From: CAZCSY01 sp964501505
GTDB taxonomy: Bacteria; Omnitrophota; Gorgyraeia; Velamenicoccales; Velamenicoccaceae
DNA length: 15,065 nt
Direction of reading: 5' to 3'
Assembly: GCA_964501505.1 (NCBI GenBank)
Contig: CAZCSY010000034.1
Span: 1 to 15,065, forward strand
Shown here in pieces: positions 13,066-15,065 of this stretch (position 1 is its first letter; each line of letters opens with the position of its first letter). The notes beneath the pieces are model-generated. The model made no database searches. It was not told where the DNA came from and was given only the letters and a program-made list of their open reading frames with translations. A program made the position numbers and the translations under genes.

Positions 13066-13299
13066 ATGGCTCAGGTGAAGGTCTTTTCCACACCGACGTG
13101 CCCGTACTGCCTCAAGGCGAAAGACTATCTGAAAGAGAAGGGCGTCGCCTTCGAGGCCGTCGACGTCTCGAGTGACCACGCGGGTTTAGAGGAGATGATA
13201 CGCGCCTCCGGACAGATGGGCGTGCCGGTGATCGTCGTCGATAATGACGTGATCGTCGGTTTTGACAAAGAGCGCCTCAACGCGAAACTCGGCCTATGA
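13066..13299 (+). CDS. Glutaredoxin-like protein (CPYC)
   Basis: A 77-residue glutaredoxin/NrdH-size protein with C12-P-Y-C15 in VFSTPTCPYCLKAKDYL, the cis-proline turn GVPVIVV (52-58) and IVGFDKERL near the end, all standard for the family. It would reduce disulfides using electrons from glutathione or directly from a thioredoxin-reductase-like enzyme. ATG at 13066 is preferred: a strong ribosome binding site (GGAAGAGGGGG, 13051-13061) sits four bases upstream and the family fold starts there. An upstream in-frame ATG at 12967 would give a 110-residue version. The stop overlaps the reductase start by 4 bases, so the two are made together. Confidence 0.92.
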   Translation: MAQVKVFSTPTCPYCLKAKDYLKEKGVAFEAVDVSSDHAGLEEMIRASGQMGVPVIVVDNDVIVGFDKERLNAKLGL

Positions 13300-14207
13300 G
13301 CGTCTTCGATTGCGTGATCGTCGGCGCCGGGCCGGCGGGCATCACCGCCGCGGTCTACGCCGCGCGTAAGCGCATGGATTTCATGGTCGTCACGCAGGAC
13401 ATCGGCGGGCAGACCGCCCTGAGCGGCGACGTCGAGAACTACACGGGCTATCAGTTCATCACGGGGATCGAGCTCGTCGCGAAATTCGAAGAGCACCTCA
13501 GACAGTTCGACGTGCGTCTTGAGACCGATACGCCCGTGGCGCACATCGTGCAGGTCTCCGAAAAGACATTTGAGGTCCGGACGCGCAAGGAGGCCTTTGC
13601 CTGCCGCACGGTCATTGTGGCCTCGGGTCGCCGGCCGCGGTTGCTGAACGCCCGGGGAGAAGATGCCTTCCGCAACAAGGGCCTCACCTACTGCGCCACC
13701 TGCGACGGGCCCCTCTTCGCGGACAAGGACGTCGCCGTGATCGGCGGCGGCAACTCGGCGCTCGATGCGGTCCTGCAGATGATGAAGATAGCGGCCAGGA
13801 TCTATCTCCTCGACATCAACCCGCAGCTCGGCGGCGACGCCGTCATGCGTGAAAAGGTGCTGGCCTCCGGCAAGGTGGAGGTCTTGAGCGGGGTCGTCAC
13901 CAAAGAGATCTACGGACGTCAGTTCGTGGAAGGCATCAGACTCGAGCACAAGGGCGGCGTCCGGGATCTCGCCGTCGCGGGCGTGTTCGTGGAGGTCGGC
14001 TCGGTCCCGAACAGCGACATCATCGATTTCGTCAAGAAGAACGAGGCCGGGGAGATCGTCATCGACAACCTGAACCGCGCCAGCGTCCCCGGCGTCTTCG
14101 CGGCGGGCGACGTGACGGACGTACCGGAGAAACAGATCATCGTGGCGGCGGGCGAAGGCGCCAAGGCGGTCCTGGGGGTCTTTCGCCACCTGTCTCAATC
14201 GAGGTAA
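13296..14207 (+). CDS. trxB: Thioredoxin reductase-like flavoprotein with AhpF-type features
   Basis: A 303-residue class II pyridine nucleotide-disulfide reductase. The FAD site is GAGPAG (10-15), the redox pair is C133-A-T-C136, the nucleotide site is GGGNSALDA (150-158), and GVFAAGDVTD (266-275) is the C-terminal FAD motif. The segment after the nucleotide-binding site reads IYLLDINPQLGGD, with no HRR motif that in classical TrxB holds the NADPH phosphate. That segment, CDGPLF after the CxxC, and EKQIIVAAGEGAKA near the end resemble the reductase half of AhpF, which uses NADH. It overlaps the glutaredoxin gene by 4 bases. Its natural electron acceptors are likely the two thiol proteins upstream. 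The donor preference is inferred, not shown. Confidence 0.93.
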   Translation: MSVFDCVIVGAGPAGITAAVYAARKRMDFMVVTQDIGGQTALSGDVENYTGYQFITGIELVAKFEEHLRQFDVRLETDTPVAHIVQVSEKTFEVRTRKEAFACRTVIVASGRRPRLLNARGEDAFRNKGLTYCATCDGPLFADKDVAVIGGGNSALDAVLQMMKIAARIYLLDINPQLGGDAVMREKVLASGKVEVLSGVVTKEIYGRQFVEGIRLEHKGGVRDLAVAGVFVEVGSVPNSDIIDFVKKNEAGEIVIDNLNRASVPGVFAAGDVTDVPEKQIIVAAGEGAKAVLGVFRHLSQSR

Positions 14208-14212
14208 ACGGT

Positions 14213-14533
14213 ATGCGCTATTGCGTGGTGTTGGTGACGGCCCCGAAAGGGGGCGAGGCCCGAAAGCTGGCCCGTCTGATCCTGAGGCAACGGCTCGCAG
14301 CCTGCGTGAATATCGTCAAGGGCATCGATTCCTTCTTCTGGTGGGAGGGTAAGCTCGATTCCGCCAGGGAAGACCTGTTGGTCGCGAAGACCCGGCGCGG
14401 CCTCCTGCCGGTCCTGACCCGGACCATAAAAAAAGCCCACAGTTACAGCGTTTGCGAGGTCGTGGCCCTGCCGATCATCGGCGGCAACAAGCCCTACCTC
14501 GACTGGCTCGGCGCCTCGTGCCGGAAAGGATAG
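14213..14533 (+). CDS. cutA: CutA1-family divalent cation tolerance protein
   Basis: A 106-residue CutA protein, a small trimeric ferredoxin-like fold. Conserved parts are VLVTAPKGGEARKLARLIL, ACVNIVKGIDSFFWWEGKL (30-48), EDLLVAKT (53-60), and EVVALPIIGGNKPYLDWL (82-99). In E. coli cutA mutants show altered copper tolerance, though the biochemical role is unsettled. GAGGT (14201-14205) lies seven bases before the ATG. In E. coli cutA is also next to dsbD, the family of the following gene, so the order cutA then CcdA/DsbD is a recurring arrangement rather than chance. Confidence 0.96.
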   Translation: MRYCVVLVTAPKGGEARKLARLILRQRLAACVNIVKGIDSFFWWEGKLDSAREDLLVAKTRRGLLPVLTRTIKKAHSYSVCEVVALPIIGGNKPYLDWLGASCRKG

Positions 14534-14539
14534 ACGACG

Positions 14540-15065
14540 ATGATCTCCGGAAACCATCCCTTTGAATTTTTGATCGCGTTCGGCGCGGGCGTGTTCGTGA
14601 GCTTCTCGCCGTGCGTCTATCCGCTCCTGCCCATCACCGTCGGCTACATAGGGGCCGGTGCCCAGAAGGACCGGCTCCACGCGTTCTTCAATAGCCTCAT
14701 CTTCGTCCTCGGGATGGCAATCACCTATTCGATCCTGGGGGTCTTTGCCAGCCTCACCGGCAAGCTCTTCGGCCAGATCAGCTCAAGCCCCATCTCCTTC
14801 TTTATCATCGGTAACATCTGTATCGTCTTCGGGCTCTCGATGCTGGGCCTCTTTGAGCTGCACGTCCCGGACTTCTTTCTCAACCGGATGAAAAAACATA
14901 AATCAAGACTCTCGGTCTTCCTGTTGGGCGTCACGTCGGGGTTGATCGTGGGGCCCTGCACCGCGCCGGTCCTCGGCACGATCCTGGTCTACGTGGCGAC
15001 CAAGCAGAATCTCTTCTACGGGGTCTTTCTCCTGTTCAGCTTCGCCTACGGGATGGGGGCGCTGT
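14540..15065 (+). CDS. ccdA: CcdA/DsbD-type transmembrane thiol electron carrier (3' end cut off)
   Basis: The frame starts at ATG 14540 (GGAAAGGA at 14523-14530 is the ribosome binding site) and stays open to the window edge, 175 codons. It has no signal peptide and begins directly with a membrane segment, EFLIAFGAGVFVSFSPCVYP. Each of the two symmetric halves carries the essential cysteine: SPCVYPLLPIT at C25 and GPCTAPVLG in the second half. CcdA and the membrane part of DsbD take electrons from cytoplasmic thioredoxin and pass them across the membrane to periplasmic thiol proteins. The upstream thioredoxin-like, glutaredoxin and reductase genes are natural electron sources. Whether a C-terminal thioredoxin domain follows (DsbD) or not (CcdA) lies beyond the window. 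Confidence 0.93.
   Translation, partial: MISGNHPFEFLIAFGAGVFVSFSPCVYPLLPITVGYIGAGAQKDRLHAFFNSLIFVLGMAITYSILGVFASLTGKLFGQISSSPISFFIIGNICIVFGLSMLGLFELHVPDFFLNRMKKHKSRLSVFLLGVTSGLIVGPCTAPVLGTILVYVATKQNLFYGVFLLFSFAYGMGAL

Overview
This is a GC-rich, densely packed bacterial window with 19 protein-coding genes: 17 complete, and one cut at each edge. All are on the + strand except rpoN. Most neighbours overlap by 4 bases (ATGA or GTGA), so several operons are translationally coupled. I see no tRNA, rRNA, CRISPR array, phage gene or transposase. The sigma-54 machinery, probable ornithine-lipid genes, a NodI/NodJ-type exporter and a CcdA-type membrane protein suggest a Gram-negative-type bacterium. 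The style would suit a candidate phylum such as Omnitrophota, but that is a guess; no marker here fixes the taxonomy.

Region by region. (1) 1-3230, sigma-54 module: the C-terminal part of an NtrC-type activator is coupled to a PocR-GAF sensor gene, and convergent rpoN follows. The rpoN promoter sits so close to its ATG that the mRNA is probably leaderless. (2) 3271-4231: a stand-alone receiver protein coupled to an exported cyclophilin. (3) 4317-6860: a membrane methyltransferase of the ICMT/PEMT type, an OlsB-like N-acyltransferase, an OlsA/PlsC-like O-acyltransferase and a peroxiredoxin-fold protein without the usual catalytic cysteine. This looks like an ornithine-lipid (aminolipid) operon with a possible head-group methylation step. 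(4) 6854-9642: an ABC-2 exporter (ATPase and permease) coupled to a DUF2156 gene. A 73-base palindrome lies before the ATPase gene and a 16-base tandem repeat lies between the two exporter genes. (5) 9753-12334: a TM1367-type cyclophilin-like protein, rmuC, a DUF167 gene and pgeF; rmuC ends in a 24-base in-frame repeat. (6) 12337-15065: a 14-base minisatellite, then a redox cluster of a CIIC thioredoxin-like protein, a glutaredoxin, a thioredoxin reductase with AhpF-like features, CutA and a CcdA/DsbD-type membrane electron carrier (cut at the edge).

The most promising points are the redox cluster, which looks like AhpF split into separate genes and connected to a membrane thiol carrier; the lipid operon with its overlapping methyltransferase; the palindrome that supplies one gene's stop codon and leaves the next without a ribosome binding site; and the leaderless-type promoters. 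Domain calls rest on motifs read by eye; no database search was possible.
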